The position numbers were made by a program, and so were the translations under genes. The notes under the pieces are model-generated. The model was not told where the DNA came from. It worked only from the letters and a program-made list of their open reading frames with translations, and did no database searches. Of a stretch of 64,000 bases of DNA, positions 33,335-43,111 are shown piece after piece. The stretch spans positions 992,001 to 1,056,000 of the forward strand of contig CAWFXC010000005.1 in NCBI GenBank assembly GCA_963819735.1, written 5' to 3'. Position 1 is the first letter of the stretch. Each line of letters begins with the position of its first letter. This DNA comes from CAWFXC01 sp963819735. Lineage in GTDB: Bacteria; Actinomycetota; Acidimicrobiia; IMCC26256; DASPTH01.

Positions 33335-35443
33335 TTCTCGATGCCGAGTTGATCGAGCACGAACGAGAGCACGAACGCCTCGTCGCGCCACGCGTCGTAA
33401 CGGCCGGAGGGTCCCGAGTGGCCGGCGCCCATCTCCGTCTTCAGCACGAGCAGGCGGTCGTCGGTCTTGGTGGCCCGGAGCTTTGCCACCCACTTGGCCG
33501 GCTCCCAGTAGGAAACGCGGGGATCGTTGAGCCCGCCGGTCACCAGCATCGCCGGATAGTCCTTGGCCGCGACGTTGTCGTAGGGCGAGTACCCCTTCAT
33601 CAGCGCGTAGACGCGCGGATCGTGGACGGGGTCGCCCCACTCCTCCCATTCGGTGATGGTGAGCGGGAGTGCTTCGTCGAGGATCGTGGTGAGCACGTCG
33701 ACGAACGGCACCTCGGCCACGATGGCCCGGAAGAGATCGGGCCGGAGGTTGGCGACCGCGCCCATCAGGAGCCCGCCGGCGCTGCCGCCCCGGATGGCGA
33801 GGAGGTCGGAGCTCGTCAGCCCCTCCTCGATCAGGTGCTCGGCGGCCGCGATGAAGTCGGTGAAGGTGTTCGACTTCCGCAGGAGCTTGCCGTCGTCGTA
33901 CCACTGCCGGCCGAGCTCACCGCCACCGCGGATGTGCGCGATCGCGTACACGACCCCGCGGTCGAGGAGGCTCACGCGCGCGGCCGAGAAGGTGGGATCG
34001 ATCGACACCTCGTACGACCCGTAGCCGTAGAGGAGCATCGGCGCGGGCTCGTCGCCGCGCCGGTCGCGGCGGTACACGATCGAGATGGGCACGCGGGTGC
34101 CGTCGGGCGCGGTGGCCCACTCCCGTCGGCTCTCGTAGAGATCAGGGTCGTAGCCGGGAACCGGTTGGCGCTTGACGAGGGTCGCGAACGCGGGTCTCGA
34201 TGTCGTAGTCGTAGGCGGAGCTCGGGGTGACGAGCGAGGTGTAGTGGTACCGCAGCGTCGAGGTCTCGTACTCGACGTTGCCGCCGATCCACTGCGAGTA
34301 GACCTCGTCGGGCGGTGCGACGACGTGGTCGTCGGCCACCGCGCCGTCGGGGGCGAGCTGCAACACCCGGAGCCGCTCCACCGCGTCGGCCCGCTCGGAG
34401 ACGACGAGGTGGTCGGCGAACGCGTCGACGTCGTCGAGCCGGGCGTCGACCCGGTGCGCCAGCACCTCGGTCCACGACGCGCGGCCAGGCGTGGCCGTGG
34501 GCGTGACCATCAGGCGGAAGTTCACCGCGCCGTCGGAGTTGGTGAGCACGAAGAGCCGGTCGCCGCCCCGGCCGACGTGGTGCTCGACGTGGTACTCGTG
34601 ACCCTGCTCGCGCGGTTCGACGACGGTGGGTGGCGCAGTCGGATCGTCGGCGTCGACCAGCCAGACCTCGGAGGTCACCTTCGACGCCGAGCTGATGATC
34701 ACGTAGCGCCCGCTGCGCGCCCGGCCGACCGACACGTAGAAGCGATCGTCGTCTTCCTGGAAGACCAACACGTCGTCGTCGGCCGCGGTGCCGAGGGTGT
34801 GGCGCCAGATCTGCCACGGGCGCATGGCGTCGTCGGGCCGGGTGTAGAAGAGCGTGGCGTTGTCGTTGGCCCACGCCACGCCGTAGTAGATGTCGGGCAC
34901 GACGTCGGCGAACGTCTCGGCGCGGTCGAGGGCTCGCACCCGGAGCTCGTAGCGCTCACCGCCGGTGGTGTCGGTGCTGTACGCGACCAGGGCCTGGTCG
35001 GTGCTCACGGTGAGGTCGCCGACGGAGAAGAACTCGTGGTCGCCGGCCAGCTCGTTCTCGTCGAGGACGATGGTCTCACCCGGTGCCGCGCCGGGCGGCG
35101 AGGCGGGATCGGGCAGGCCGGGGGTGCCGACGGGGCGCCGGCACTGCACCGGGTACTGGTGGCCTTCGACCGTGCGGGCGAAGTACTCGAACGGGGCGCG
35201 CCGTACCGGCGCGCCCGCGTCGGTCTCCTGCACCCGGCTCACGATCTCGGTGAACAGCTCTTCGCGCAATGGGGCGAGGTGTTCGAGCGCGCCCTCGGTG
35301 TAGTCGTTCTCGGCTTCGAGGTAGCCGAGCACTTCGGGGTCGTCGCGTGCGCTCAGCCAGAACCACGGGTCGATGCGCTCGTCGCCACCGTGTCGCAGCG
35401 CGGTGGGACGAGGGGGAGCGACGGGCAGATCCGGGTCGGGCAC
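33331..35443 (-). CDS. ptrB: Oligopeptidase B (S9A family), one-base insertion as read
   Basis: About 703 residues if repaired, from GTG 35443. An N-terminal seven-bladed propeller precedes an alpha/beta hydrolase domain with Ser in IRGGSAGGLLMG, Asp in GLNDPRVSYWEP and His in GAGHSGPSGR. It cleaves after basic residues in short peptides. The frame slips at 34192-34194 (GGG on the plus strand, CCC in the gene): removing one base joins YDYDIET to AFATLVKRQPVPGYDPD. Both halves are intact, so error is likelier than decay. Divergent from hisI. Confidence 0.88.
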
Positions 35444-35584
35444 CGGGGGATTCTCGCAGAATCGCCGAGGCGCGCCACAGTTGGCACGCACCGAACCGCT
35501 GGAGTGTGGCATCGGGCACGTCGGCAATCCGGATCGTTGCGACGGCCCGTGCGAATCAGCCCCGGAGCGCGGGAGACCCCCGAG

Positions 35585-35590
35585 TACTCT
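35585..35590 (+). promoter_or_regulatory. Possible -10 (TACTCT) of leaderless hisI-trpE
   Basis: TACTCT ends 9 bases before ATG 35600. The spacer cgaacgccg nearly equals those before trpC and trpF. Confidence 0.4.
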
Positions 35591-35599
35591 CGAACGCCG

Positions 35600-36019
35600 A
35601 TGGAACCCGCGACCGCCACCCCCGACTCCGCGACCCAGCCGTCGCCCGCGATCACCCCGATCCAAGCCACCGAGGCCCAGTTGGCGGGCGTGAAGTACGA
35701 CGCCAACGGCCTGGTGCCCGCCATCGTGCAGGAGCAGGGCACCGGCGAGGTGCTGATGTTCGCCTGGATGAACGAGGACGCCCTGCGCCGCAGCCTCGAC
35801 ACCGGTCGCATGTGGTACTGGAGCCGGAGCCGCCAGGAGTACTGGTGCAAGGGCGAGACATCGGGCGACCGGCAGTACGTGCGCGACGCCCGCTACGACT
35901 GCGACGTCGACGTGTTGCTGTTCGTGGTGGAGCAGGAGGGCCGCGGCGCCTGCCACACGGGGGAGCACAGCTGCTTCTTCCGGGCCTTCGGGAGCGGCGC
36001 CACGCCCGGACCGGTGTGA
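35600..36019 (+). CDS. hisI: Phosphoribosyl-AMP cyclohydrolase
   Basis: 139 residues, the stand-alone HisI form without the HisE domain. It holds GEVLMFAWMNEDAL, WYWSRSRQEYWCKGETSG and the zinc cysteines in YDCDVDVLL and GACHTGEHSCFFR. It opens the purine ring of PR-AMP, the third step of histidine synthesis. Its stop overlaps the trpE start (GTGA), so histidine and tryptophan genes share one transcript here. A TACTCT hexamer lies 9 bases before the ATG. Confidence 0.95.
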   Translation: MEPATATPDSATQPSPAITPIQATEAQLAGVKYDANGLVPAIVQEQGTGEVLMFAWMNEDALRRSLDTGRMWYWSRSRQEYWCKGETSGDRQYVRDARYDCDVDVLLFVVEQEGRGACHTGEHSCFFRAFGSGATPGPV

Positions 36020-37554
36020 GCGAGGCCGGGCTCTCGCGCGACGACTTCGTCGCCCTGGCGCGGGAGCACACCGTCGTTCCGGTGTGGCGTGAGGTCCTGG
36101 CCGATCTCGAGACCCCGGTCTCGGCATTCGTGAAGCTCGTCGGCGCGTCGGCCGACGATCCGCCCGGTTTCCTGCTCGAATCGGTCGAACACGCCGAACG
36201 ATGGGGTCGGTTCTCGTTCATCGGACGCGATCCCGCGCTCACGATGGTGGTCCGGGGCCGTCACGTCGAGTTCGATCGCGAACCGCCACCCGGTGTGCCC
36301 GCCGACCAGGGCGCGCTCGCCGCGCTCGAGGCACTGCTGCGCACGTACCGCGCGCCGACCATCGCCGAACTCCCTCCCTTCCACGGTGGTGTCGTCGGTT
36401 ATCTGGGCTACGACGTCGTGCGCGAGATCGAGCGCCTCCCCGACGTCCCCCACGACGATGTCGGCCTGCCCGACGCCGTGCTGTCGGTCACCGGTCACGT
36501 CACCGCGTTCGACCATTTCCGTCAGCGGCTCTACCTGATCGAGAACGTGTTCCTCCCCGAGTCGGGTGGCGACGCCCTCGCCGCAGCTGCCTACGACGAC
36601 GCGTGCGCGCGGCTCGCGGCCCGCGTCGACGAGTTGGCGCGACCGCTGCCCTACGTGCCGTCACCGCCACCGGCGGGTGATCTCACCGAGATCCCGCCGT
36701 GCACATCGACCATGCCGCCGGAGGTGTACCACGCGGCGGTGGAGATGGCGCGCGAGTACATCCTCGCGGGCGACATCTTCCAAGTGGTGCTCGCGCAACG
36801 GTTCGACCTCGACGGTCACTACGACCCGTTCGACGTGTACCGCGTGCTGCGTCAGGTCAATCCGTCGCCGTACATGTATTACGTGCGGCATCGCGAAGCG
36901 ACGCTGGTGGGCTCCTCGCCCGAGCCGATGGTGCAGTTGCTCGACGGCCGCGTGATCAGCCGCCCGATCGCCGGCACCCGTCGGCGAGGCCACACCGAGG
37001 CCGACGACCGCCGCCTGGCCGCCGAGCTGTCGGAGCACCCGAAGGAACGCGCCGAGCACGTGATGTTGGTCGATCTCGCCCGCAACGACGTCGGCCGGGT
37101 CGTGCAGTTCGGCACCGAACGCATGGAAGAGCTCATGGTGCTCGAGCGCTACTCGCACGTGATGCACCTCACCAGCCAGGTCGCGGGCGACCTGCAGGAG
37201 GGCAAGAACGCGGTCGACGTGTTGCGCGCCACCTTCCCCGCGGGCACAGTCAGCGGAGCCCCCAAGGTGCGGGCCATGGAGATCATCGACGAGCTCGAAC
37301 CCACGAAGCGGGGTCCCTACGCGGGCGTGGTCGGTTACGTCGACTTCTCCGGCAACCTCGACACCGCCATCGCCATCCGCACGATGGTGTGGCGCGACGG
37401 CCACGCGAGCGTGCAAGCGGGGGCCGGGATCGTCGCCGATTCCGTGCCCGCCGACGAAGACCAGGAATGCCAGAACAAGGCGCGGGCGTTGCTCACCGCA
37501 GCGGAAGCGGCGCGTCGCCTCGCGCCGCTCGGGACCCCGGGAGTTCGACCATGA
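36016..37554 (+). CDS. trpE: Anthranilate synthase component I
   Basis: 512 residues from GTG 36016. The LLES motif (FLLESVEHAERWGRFS) at the N-terminal allosteric site implies feedback inhibition by tryptophan. The catalytic chorismate-binding domain has GDIFQVVLAQRF, GSSPEPM, RPIAGTRRRG, LVDLARNDVGRV and AGAGIVADSVPADE. It makes anthranilate from chorismate with a TrpG glutamine subunit that is not in the window. Coupled to hisI in front and ygfZ behind by 4-base overlaps. Confidence 0.96.
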   Translation: MSEAGLSRDDFVALAREHTVVPVWREVLADLETPVSAFVKLVGASADDPPGFLLESVEHAERWGRFSFIGRDPALTMVVRGRHVEFDREPPPGVPADQGALAALEALLRTYRAPTIAELPPFHGGVVGYLGYDVVREIERLPDVPHDDVGLPDAVLSVTGHVTAFDHFRQRLYLIENVFLPESGGDALAAAAYDDACARLAARVDELARPLPYVPSPPPAGDLTEIPPCTSTMPPEVYHAAVEMAREYILAGDIFQVVLAQRFDLDGHYDPFDVYRVLRQVNPSPYMYYVRHREATLVGSSPEPMVQLLDGRVISRPIAGTRRRGHTEADDRRLAAELSEHPKERAEHVMLVDLARNDVGRVVQFGTERMEELMVLERYSHVMHLTSQVAGDLQEGKNAVDVLRATFPAGTVSGAPKVRAMEIIDELEPTKRGPYAGVVGYVDFSGNLDTAIAIRTMVWRDGHASVQAGAGIVADSVPADEDQECQNKARALLTAAEAARRLAPLGTPGVRP

Positions 37555-38531
37555 CCGCACCGTCGATGAGCGTGCCCGACGAGCTCGACCTCCTGCGCCA
37601 CGGCGATGCGCTGGTCGACCGGTCCGACCGCGGCGCGGTGCTGGTCACGGGGCCCGACGCCCTCTCGTTCCTCCAGGCGCTCGTGTCGTTCGACGTCGAC
37701 GCACTGGCCGACGGCGACGGCGCGCACTGCCTGCTGCTCACCCCGCAGGGCAAGCTCGACGTCGACTTCCGGTTCCTCCGCGTCGGCGACGACGCGTGGC
37801 TCGACACCGACCCCGGCCTGGGTGAACAGCTGGCCGCATCGCTCAACCGCTTCAAGATCCGGGTGAAGGCCGACGTAGTCGACCGCACCGACGCTTTCGC
37901 AGTGGCTTCGGTGATCGGCGAGCATGCCGATCGGGCGTTCGCCGGCGTCGAGATCCCGACCGCGCGCCACGCACACGTGGCGGCGGGTGACGTTGCGGGC
38001 GACGTACAGCTGGTGCGCACCGCGTTCGGCGTCGACGTCGTCGGCCCGCACGACGCGGTGGCCGCGGTGGTCGCGCGCCTCGAAGGTGCGGGCTGGCGGC
38101 GCGTCGGCCGCGCCGCCGGCGAAGCCTTTCGGATCGAGGCCGGGGTCGCGGTGCAGCCGCTCGACGTCGACGACGCGACGATCCCGCAGGAGGCGTTCCT
38201 CGAGCGCGACGCGGTTTCGTTCACGAAGGGCTGCTTCCTCGGCCAGGAGCTGGTGTGCCGCATCGACAGCCGCGGCCACGTGAATCGCTTCCTGCGCCGC
38301 TTCACCGCCATCGAGGGTGAGTGGCCGGAGCCCGGCGCCGAAGTGGTCGTCGACGGCAAGGTGGTGGGTGCGCTCACCAGCGTGGCGCCCGCCGAGCTGC
38401 CCACCGGCGCGCTCGGCTACGTGCGCCGTGAGGTCGAGCCCCCGGCCGCGGTCGAACTGCGCTGGCCCGGTGGTTCGGCGACCGCGCAGATCGTCGCCCT
38501 CGACGTGGCCGCCGAACCCGCCGGCAGCTGA
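37551..38531 (+). CDS. ygfZ: YgfZ/GcvT-like folate-binding protein (Fe-S cluster repair/assembly)
   Basis: 326 residues from ATG 37551. An aminomethyltransferase-like fold with the YgfZ signature KGCFLGQELVCRI. In the family this motif's cysteine and folate binding support Fe-S enzyme maturation, for example MiaB. ATGA overlap with trpE places it in the hisI-trpE operon, an association of no obvious metabolic meaning. The CCGG-repeat hairpin follows the stop. Confidence 0.9.
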   Translation: MTAPSMSVPDELDLLRHGDALVDRSDRGAVLVTGPDALSFLQALVSFDVDALADGDGAHCLLLTPQGKLDVDFRFLRVGDDAWLDTDPGLGEQLAASLNRFKIRVKADVVDRTDAFAVASVIGEHADRAFAGVEIPTARHAHVAAGDVAGDVQLVRTAFGVDVVGPHDAVAAVVARLEGAGWRRVGRAAGEAFRIEAGVAVQPLDVDDATIPQEAFLERDAVSFTKGCFLGQELVCRIDSRGHVNRFLRRFTAIEGEWPEPGAEVVVDGKVVGALTSVAPAELPTGALGYVRREVEPPAAVELRWPGGSATAQIVALDVAAEPAGS

Positions 38532-38538
38532 TCGCCGT

Positions 38539-38557
38539 CGGCCGGCCGGCCGGCCGG
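38539..38557. repeat. CGGC tandem tract between convergent genes
   Basis: Nearly five copies of CGGC (self-complementary) seven bases after the ygfZ stop and seven before the end of the convergent SDR gene. It can fold as a hairpin and may stop transcription both ways. Confidence 0.5.
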
Positions 38558-38564
38558 GTTCGGC

Positions 38565-39362
38565 TCAGGCCAGGCCGTGGGTCTCGGCCGCCACCTGCAT
38601 CATGGACTCGGCGTCGGCGATCACGCCCGACGGTGACCGCACGACGACGTGCTCCATGCAGATCCCCGGGAACGGGAGCGTGGCCGCGAAGATGCCCAGC
38701 AGGTACTGACCGACCTCCGCGACGTCCATGAATTCCGCCTGGGCCAGGCCCGCACTCGCCCACTCCAGCATCACCTCGTTGAGCAGACCGATTTCGAACG
38801 AGTTCCCGAACTCCGTCGGCACCGCCGATCCGATCTGGATGGTGGTGAACCGGATCCCGGGCACCTCGTTGCGCCAGTTCTCCACCAGCATCTCGAGCGC
38901 CGCCTTGCTCGAGCCGTAGGCCCCGAGCGCGGTGCGGGGTCGGCCGACGACCTCCGACGACATGACCGCGGCGATGGCCGTGGGCGAGAGCACCGGCAGG
39001 GTGTGGCGGATCACCTGGTGCACGCCGACGACGTTGGTGGCGAGCACCCCTTCCCAGTCTTCGGCGGTCATGTCGCGGAAGCGCTTCAACGGGGCCACGC
39101 CCGCGCAGTGCATCAGGAGGTCGACCTCGCCCAGCTCACGCCCCGCGGCTTCGCCGATCCGCGCGCAGTCGTCGGGGTTGCTGACGTCGGCCGCCAGCGT
39201 GATGCCACCCCCGGCCTCGGCGACCAGCTCGTCGAGCTTGTCCTGCCGCCGGGCGACCACGAGCACGGTCGCGTCCGCTTTGATCGCCTCGTACGCGAAC
39301 GCCCGACCGATACCCGCCGACGCGCCCACGACGATCACCTTGCGGCCTGTCAGTGCTCCCAC
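38565..39362 (-). CDS. SDR family oxidoreductase
   Basis: 265 residues from GTG 39362. NAD(P) motif GASAGIG, VARRQDKLDEL (Arg after the second strand favours NADPH), LMHCAGV in place of NNAG, and catalytic Ser (MSSEVVG) and YGSSK. A complete classical SDR; substrate unknown. It starts 3 bases after the kinase stop, so it is the third gene of a regulator-kinase-SDR operon and may be a clue to what that system senses. Confidence 0.88.
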   Translation of the reverse strand: MGALTGRKVIVVGASAGIGRAFAYEAIKADATVLVVARRQDKLDELVAEAGGGITLAADVSNPDDCARIGEAAGRELGEVDLLMHCAGVAPLKRFRDMTAEDWEGVLATNVVGVHQVIRHTLPVLSPTAIAAVMSSEVVGRPRTALGAYGSSKAALEMLVENWRNEVPGIRFTTIQIGSAVPTEFGNSFEIGLLNEVMLEWASAGLAQAEFMDVAEVGQYLLGIFAATLPFPGICMEHVVVRSPSGVIADAESMMQVAAETHGLA

Positions 39363-39365
39363 CGT

Positions 39366-40919
39366 CTACCCCCTGAACTCGGTCTGCTCGTGCTGCTCGG
39401 ATTGTGGCAGCAGGAGTACAGCACGCCCGGAGCTCGCGGTGCTCGCCGGGGGCGGCGGGACCGCCGGCAGGGGCTGGTCGGGGACGGTCACGACGAAGCG
39501 GGTGCCCACCCCGTCGACCGCCTCGACGCGGGCGTCGCCGCCCATTGCCCGAGCCAGCTCGCGCACGATGGCGAGGCCGATGCCGGTCCCGACGGTCCGC
39601 CCGGGAACCGTGCGCGATGTGTAGAGGCGATCGAACACGTGCGGGAGATCGGCGGCGGCGATGCCGGGGCCGTCGTCGTCGACGACGAGCACCACCGAAG
39701 CGCCGCCCGAACGCACGCCGACCGTCACCCGGGTCGACGCGAACTTCAGCGCGTTCTCCACCAGGTTGGCGACCACCTGGGCCAGCCGTTGGGGGTCGGC
39801 GAGGCCGGGGACGGACCCGGCGGTCTCCACCACGAGCTCGACGCCGATGTCGGCAGCGGCGGGGCGGAACGCCTCCACCGCGTCGGCCACCACCGCGGAG
39901 AAGTCGATCGGGCTCGGGTACAGCGAGAACTGGTGGGCGTCGAGGCGGGCGAGATCGAGGAGGTCGGCGACGAGGCGCTCGAGGCGCTGCGATTCGGTGG
40001 AGATCACGGTGGCGGCGCGGATCCGGGCCTCCTTGCCTTCGACGGTGCCGTCGACGATCGCCTCCGCGTAGCCCCGGATCGAGGTGAGCGGGGTGCGGAG
40101 GTCGTGCGACACGCTGAGGAGGAAGGTGCGCTCGTGCCCCTGCGCTTCCTCGAGGTCGGCCGCCATCGCGTTGATCGCCCGGGCCAGGCTCCCGAGCTCG
40201 TCGTCGGGGACGTGGGTGGAGTCGACGCGGGCGGCGAGGTCACCCCCGGCGATCGCGCCGGCGGTGGTCTCCATGGCCGCGAGGGGCCGGGTCATGCGCC
40301 GGGCTAGGTAGGCGGCGACCAACGCCGCGATGAGCAGGGCGATGACGGCGGCGCCGAGCACCGCGCCCCCGTTGCCGCCGAACGGCCGGGTGTTGACGGC
40401 TTCGGCGAGCACGAGGACGGGGGTGACGTCACCCACCTTCTCGAGCGGCGTGGCACTGAAGACGGTGTCGCCACTGCGGCCGTTCTGGGTGGTGCCGGCG
40501 AGCAGGGCCTGCGTGTCGAGGTCGCTCGCCTCGACGCCCGGTGGCAGCGTGACCACCGACGCATCGGTACCGAGGAAGGTCCCGAGGATCTCCTGGACCT
40601 CGCCGTCGGCACCCACTGCAACGACGGCCCCGTTCGACGCCCGCAACGTGGTGGCGACCAGGGCGCGGATGCGCTGCAACTGACGGCGCCCGGCGACGGT
40701 CCCCTCGGCGATGCGTCCGGCCGGCAGTTGCTGGAGCAACTTGTCGAACTCGGGCCCGACCACAGCGGCGCGTTGCTGGACGTCGTTCCGGGCGGTGTCG
40801 GCCTCACTGCGCCGGGCGAGGCCGGCGGTCACGAGCGCGGTGAGGACGAGCACACCGAGGGCGATCGCGACCATCGCCACGAGCAGGCGGGTCCGCAGAC
40901 GCCGCGGCCGACGGCTCAC
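39366..40919 (-). CDS. Membrane sensor histidine kinase
   Basis: 517 residues from GTG 40919 (GTGA overlap with the regulator). TM1 about 11-33, an extracytoplasmic domain of about 150 residues, TM2 about 184-206, HAMP, HisKA with SVSHDLRTPLTS (His 272), ATPase with NLVENALKF, DDDGPGI and GTGIGLAIV. A Pro/Ser-rich tail ends the protein. It partners with the response regulator just upstream. The sensed signal is unknown. Confidence 0.93.
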   Translation of the reverse strand: MSRRPRRLRTRLLVAMVAIALGVLVLTALVTAGLARRSEADTARNDVQQRAAVVGPEFDKLLQQLPAGRIAEGTVAGRRQLQRIRALVATTLRASNGAVVAVGADGEVQEILGTFLGTDASVVTLPPGVEASDLDTQALLAGTTQNGRSGDTVFSATPLEKVGDVTPVLVLAEAVNTRPFGGNGGAVLGAAVIALLIAALVAAYLARRMTRPLAAMETTAGAIAGGDLAARVDSTHVPDDELGSLARAINAMAADLEEAQGHERTFLLSVSHDLRTPLTSIRGYAEAIVDGTVEGKEARIRAATVISTESQRLERLVADLLDLARLDAHQFSLYPSPIDFSAVVADAVEAFRPAAADIGVELVVETAGSVPGLADPQRLAQVVANLVENALKFASTRVTVGVRSGGASVVLVVDDDGPGIAAADLPHVFDRLYTSRTVPGRTVGTGIGLAIVRELARAMGGDARVEAVDGVGTRFVVTVPDQPLPAVPPPPASTASSGRAVLLLPQSEQHEQTEFRG

Positions 40920-41605
40920 GGGGTCGCGGCCGGCCTCGGTGACTCGAGGCGGTACCCGATGCCGCGCACCGTCTTGATCGCCACCGCGTCGGCGAGCTTC
41001 TTGCGCACCTGCGCGATGTGCACGTCGACGGTGCGGGCGTCGCCGAACCAGTCGTAGCCCCACACCCCGTCGAGGATCTGCTGGCGCGACAATGCGAGGC
41101 CGGGTCGCTCGGCGAGGAATCGCAGCAGGTCGAACTCCTTGGTGGTGAACTCCACCGGTTGGTCGGCGACGAGCACCTCGCGCCGCCCGCAGTCGATGGT
41201 GACCGCGCCGGCCTGCACCACCTCGGGTGGCGCGGCGCCGTCGACCCGGCGGAGCACGGCCTTGACCCGGGCCACCAGCTCGGCGGGGGAGAACGGCTTG
41301 GTGAGGTAGTCGTCGCCGCCCAGCTCGAGCCCGAGCACGCGGTCGACCTCGCCGTCGCGCGCGGTGAGGAAGATCACGGGGATCTGGGAGGTCTGGCGCA
41401 GGCGCCGGCACACCTCGAGGCCGTCGATGTCGGGGAGGCCGACGTCGAGCACGACCAACCGGGGCCGATGCGTCTTCACCGCCTCCAGGCCGGCCTCACC
41501 GGTGGCGGCCTTCAGCACCCGGAAGCCGTCGCGGGCGAGGTAGAGGTCGACGAGGTCGGCGATGTTGGGCTCGTCGTCGACCACCACGATGGTGCCTCGT
41601 TCCAT
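40916..41605 (-). CDS. OmpR/PhoB-family response regulator
   Basis: 229 residues from ATG 41605 with GGGGTG nearby. Receiver domain with DDEPNIADLVDLY, Asp 54 in VVLDVGLPD and Lys in YLTKPFS, then the winged helix with FDLLRFLAERPG, RTVDVHIAQVRKKL and TVRGIGYRLE. It is phosphorylated by the kinase that overlaps its stop. Divergent from trpC with 80 bases between starts, so it might act on that promoter, which is conjecture. Confidence 0.93.
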   Translation of the reverse strand: MERGTIVVVDDEPNIADLVDLYLARDGFRVLKAATGEAGLEAVKTHRPRLVVLDVGLPDIDGLEVCRRLRQTSQIPVIFLTARDGEVDRVLGLELGGDDYLTKPFSPAELVARVKAVLRRVDGAAPPEVVQAGAVTIDCGRREVLVADQPVEFTTKEFDLLRFLAERPGLALSRQQILDGVWGYDWFGDARTVDVHIAQVRKKLADAVAIKTVRGIGYRLESPRPAATP

Positions 41606-41670
41606 GCACCCCATGGTCGCACGTCGTCCGGCGCAAGAGTGTGAGGGGAATGTGATCGGAACGTAAGTCG

Positions 41671-41676
41671 TAGAAT
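41671..41676 (+). promoter_or_regulatory. -10 (TAGAAT) of leaderless trpC
   Basis: TAGAAT, close to the TANNNT actinobacterial consensus, ends 9 bases before ATG 41686, with no Shine-Dalgarno in between. Confidence 0.5.
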
Positions 41677-41685
41677 CGAACGTCC

Positions 41686-42486
41686 ATGACGGTCCTCGAC
41701 GAGATCCTCGCCGCCAAGCGCGACGAGGTCACGATGCTGCACCGGCCCGCTGTACGCGAGCTCCTGGTGGAGCGGGCACTGGTCGCCGCGCCACCACGCG
41801 ACTTCCGGGCCGCGCTCAGGCCCGCCGACGGCCGGCTGGCGGTGATCGCCGAGATCAAGCGCCGTTCGCCGTCGAAGGGCGACCTCGCGCCCGACCTCGA
41901 TCCCGCGGTGACGGCCAAGGCCTACGCCGCCGGTGGCGCCGCCTGCCTGTCGGTGCTCACCGATCGGCCCTACTTCGGCGGCAGCATCGACGATCTCGAT
42001 TCCGCGCGCGACGCGTGTGAGCTCCCGGTCATTCGCAAGGACTTCACCATCGACGAAGTGCAGGTCTACGAGGCGCGCGCGGTGGGCGCCGATGCGCTGT
42101 TGCTGATCGTCGCCGCCCTGCCCGACGACGGCCATCTCCGCGACCTGCTTGCGCTCGCCACCGAGCTCGGGCTGGCGGCATTGGTCGAGAGCCACGACGA
42201 CACGGAGCTCGAGCGCGCGCTCGCTGCCGGCGCCCGGATCGTGGGCGTCAATGCGCGCGATCTCGGTACCTTCGCCGAGGATCTCGGTGTGGGGGAGCGC
42301 CTCGCCGCAAGGGTCCCTCCCGACGTCGTGGCGGTGGCCGAGAGCGCGATCCGCTCCACCGACGACGCCGCCCGGATGGCCGCGGCCGGATTCGACGCGG
42401 TGCTCGTCGGCGAGATGCTCGTGCGCGCGCCGGACGCCACCGTCGCGGTGCGCGGGCTCGCCGACCTGGAGCGCCGCGCGCGCTGA
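41686..42486 (+). CDS. trpC: Indole-3-glycerol-phosphate synthase
   Basis: 266 residues. A TIM barrel with the catalytic EIKRRSPSKG, SVLTDRPYFGG, VIRKDFTIDEVQV, LVESHDDTEL and VNARDLGTF. It closes the indole ring in tryptophan synthesis. A separate TrpF is present, so it is monofunctional. Followed by a cupin gene and trpB2 on the same strand. Confidence 0.96.
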   Translation: MTVLDEILAAKRDEVTMLHRPAVRELLVERALVAAPPRDFRAALRPADGRLAVIAEIKRRSPSKGDLAPDLDPAVTAKAYAAGGAACLSVLTDRPYFGGSIDDLDSARDACELPVIRKDFTIDEVQVYEARAVGADALLLIVAALPDDGHLRDLLALATELGLAALVESHDDTELERALAAGARIVGVNARDLGTFAEDLGVGERLAARVPPDVVAVAESAIRSTDDAARMAAAGFDAVLVGEMLVRAPDATVAVRGLADLERRAR

Positions 42487-42528
42487 GCGAACCACGATTC
42501 ACCAGCGCAGGAGATCGATCGCCGCTGA

Positions 42529-42534
42529 CATACT
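42529..42534 (+). promoter_or_regulatory. Possible -10 (CATACT) of leaderless cupin gene
   Basis: CATACT ends 6 bases before GTG 42541; no Shine-Dalgarno is visible. Confidence 0.35.
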
Positions 42535-42540
42535 GGGCCG

Positions 42541-43101
42541 GTGTTCGACGTCGACGCGTTCGTGGTGGATCTCATCGGGTGTCTCGATGACCCCGAACCG
42601 CGGCGGGCGGCGAAGGCGGTCATGGACGAGGTGATGGCGACGCCCGACGCGGTGGCTGATGCCCTTGCGCCCAAGGTCGGCGGTCTCCAGCTGCTCCACC
42701 ACACGCCGGAGCTCACGGTGATCAACATCGTGTGGCCGCCGCACATGCGCCTGATGCCGCACGATCACCGCATGTGGGCGTTGATCGGGATCTACGCCGG
42801 CATCGAGGACAACCAGTTCTACCGACGGGACCCCGCCGACGGCCTCGACGAACGCAGCCACCGGCGACTCGAGGTCGGCGACGTGACGCTGCTCGGGAGT
42901 GAGACCATCCACTCGGTGACCAATCCCGTGAACCGTCTCACCGGTGGCCTCCACGTGTACGGCGGCGACTTCGTCAACCACCCGCGCAGTCAGTGGGGGC
43001 CGGGGGACACGGTCGAACGGCCCTACGACATGGCGGACGTCAACCGACAGTTCCGCGAGGCGAACGTCGCCGCCGGTCTCGCGGCCGGCGGCCCGAGTTG
43101 A
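42541..43101 (+). CDS. Cupin-fold metal-dependent protein (cysteine-dioxygenase-like)
   Basis: 186 residues from GTG 42541. The beta-helix core shows PHDHRMWALIGIYAG (two His and following residues as metal ligands) and, later, LLGSETIHSVTNPV with a third His, as in the predicted metal-dependent COG5553/cysteine-dioxygenase-like group. Probably binds Fe and acts as a thiol or small-molecule dioxygenase. The substrate is unknown. Ten bases separate it from trpB2, so the two likely work together. Confidence 0.8.
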   Translation: MFDVDAFVVDLIGCLDDPEPRRAAKAVMDEVMATPDAVADALAPKVGGLQLLHHTPELTVINIVWPPHMRLMPHDHRMWALIGIYAGIEDNQFYRRDPADGLDERSHRRLEVGDVTLLGSETIHSVTNPVNRLTGGLHVYGGDFVNHPRSQWGPGDTVERPYDMADVNRQFREANVAAGLAAGGPS

Positions 43102-43111
43102 GGAGCGCACG

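Noticed and set aside
35444..35599. Tryptophan or histidine attenuator (leader peptide) before hisI-trpE
   Set aside because: No short frame with runs of Trp or His codons, and the -10-like element suggests there is no leader at all.
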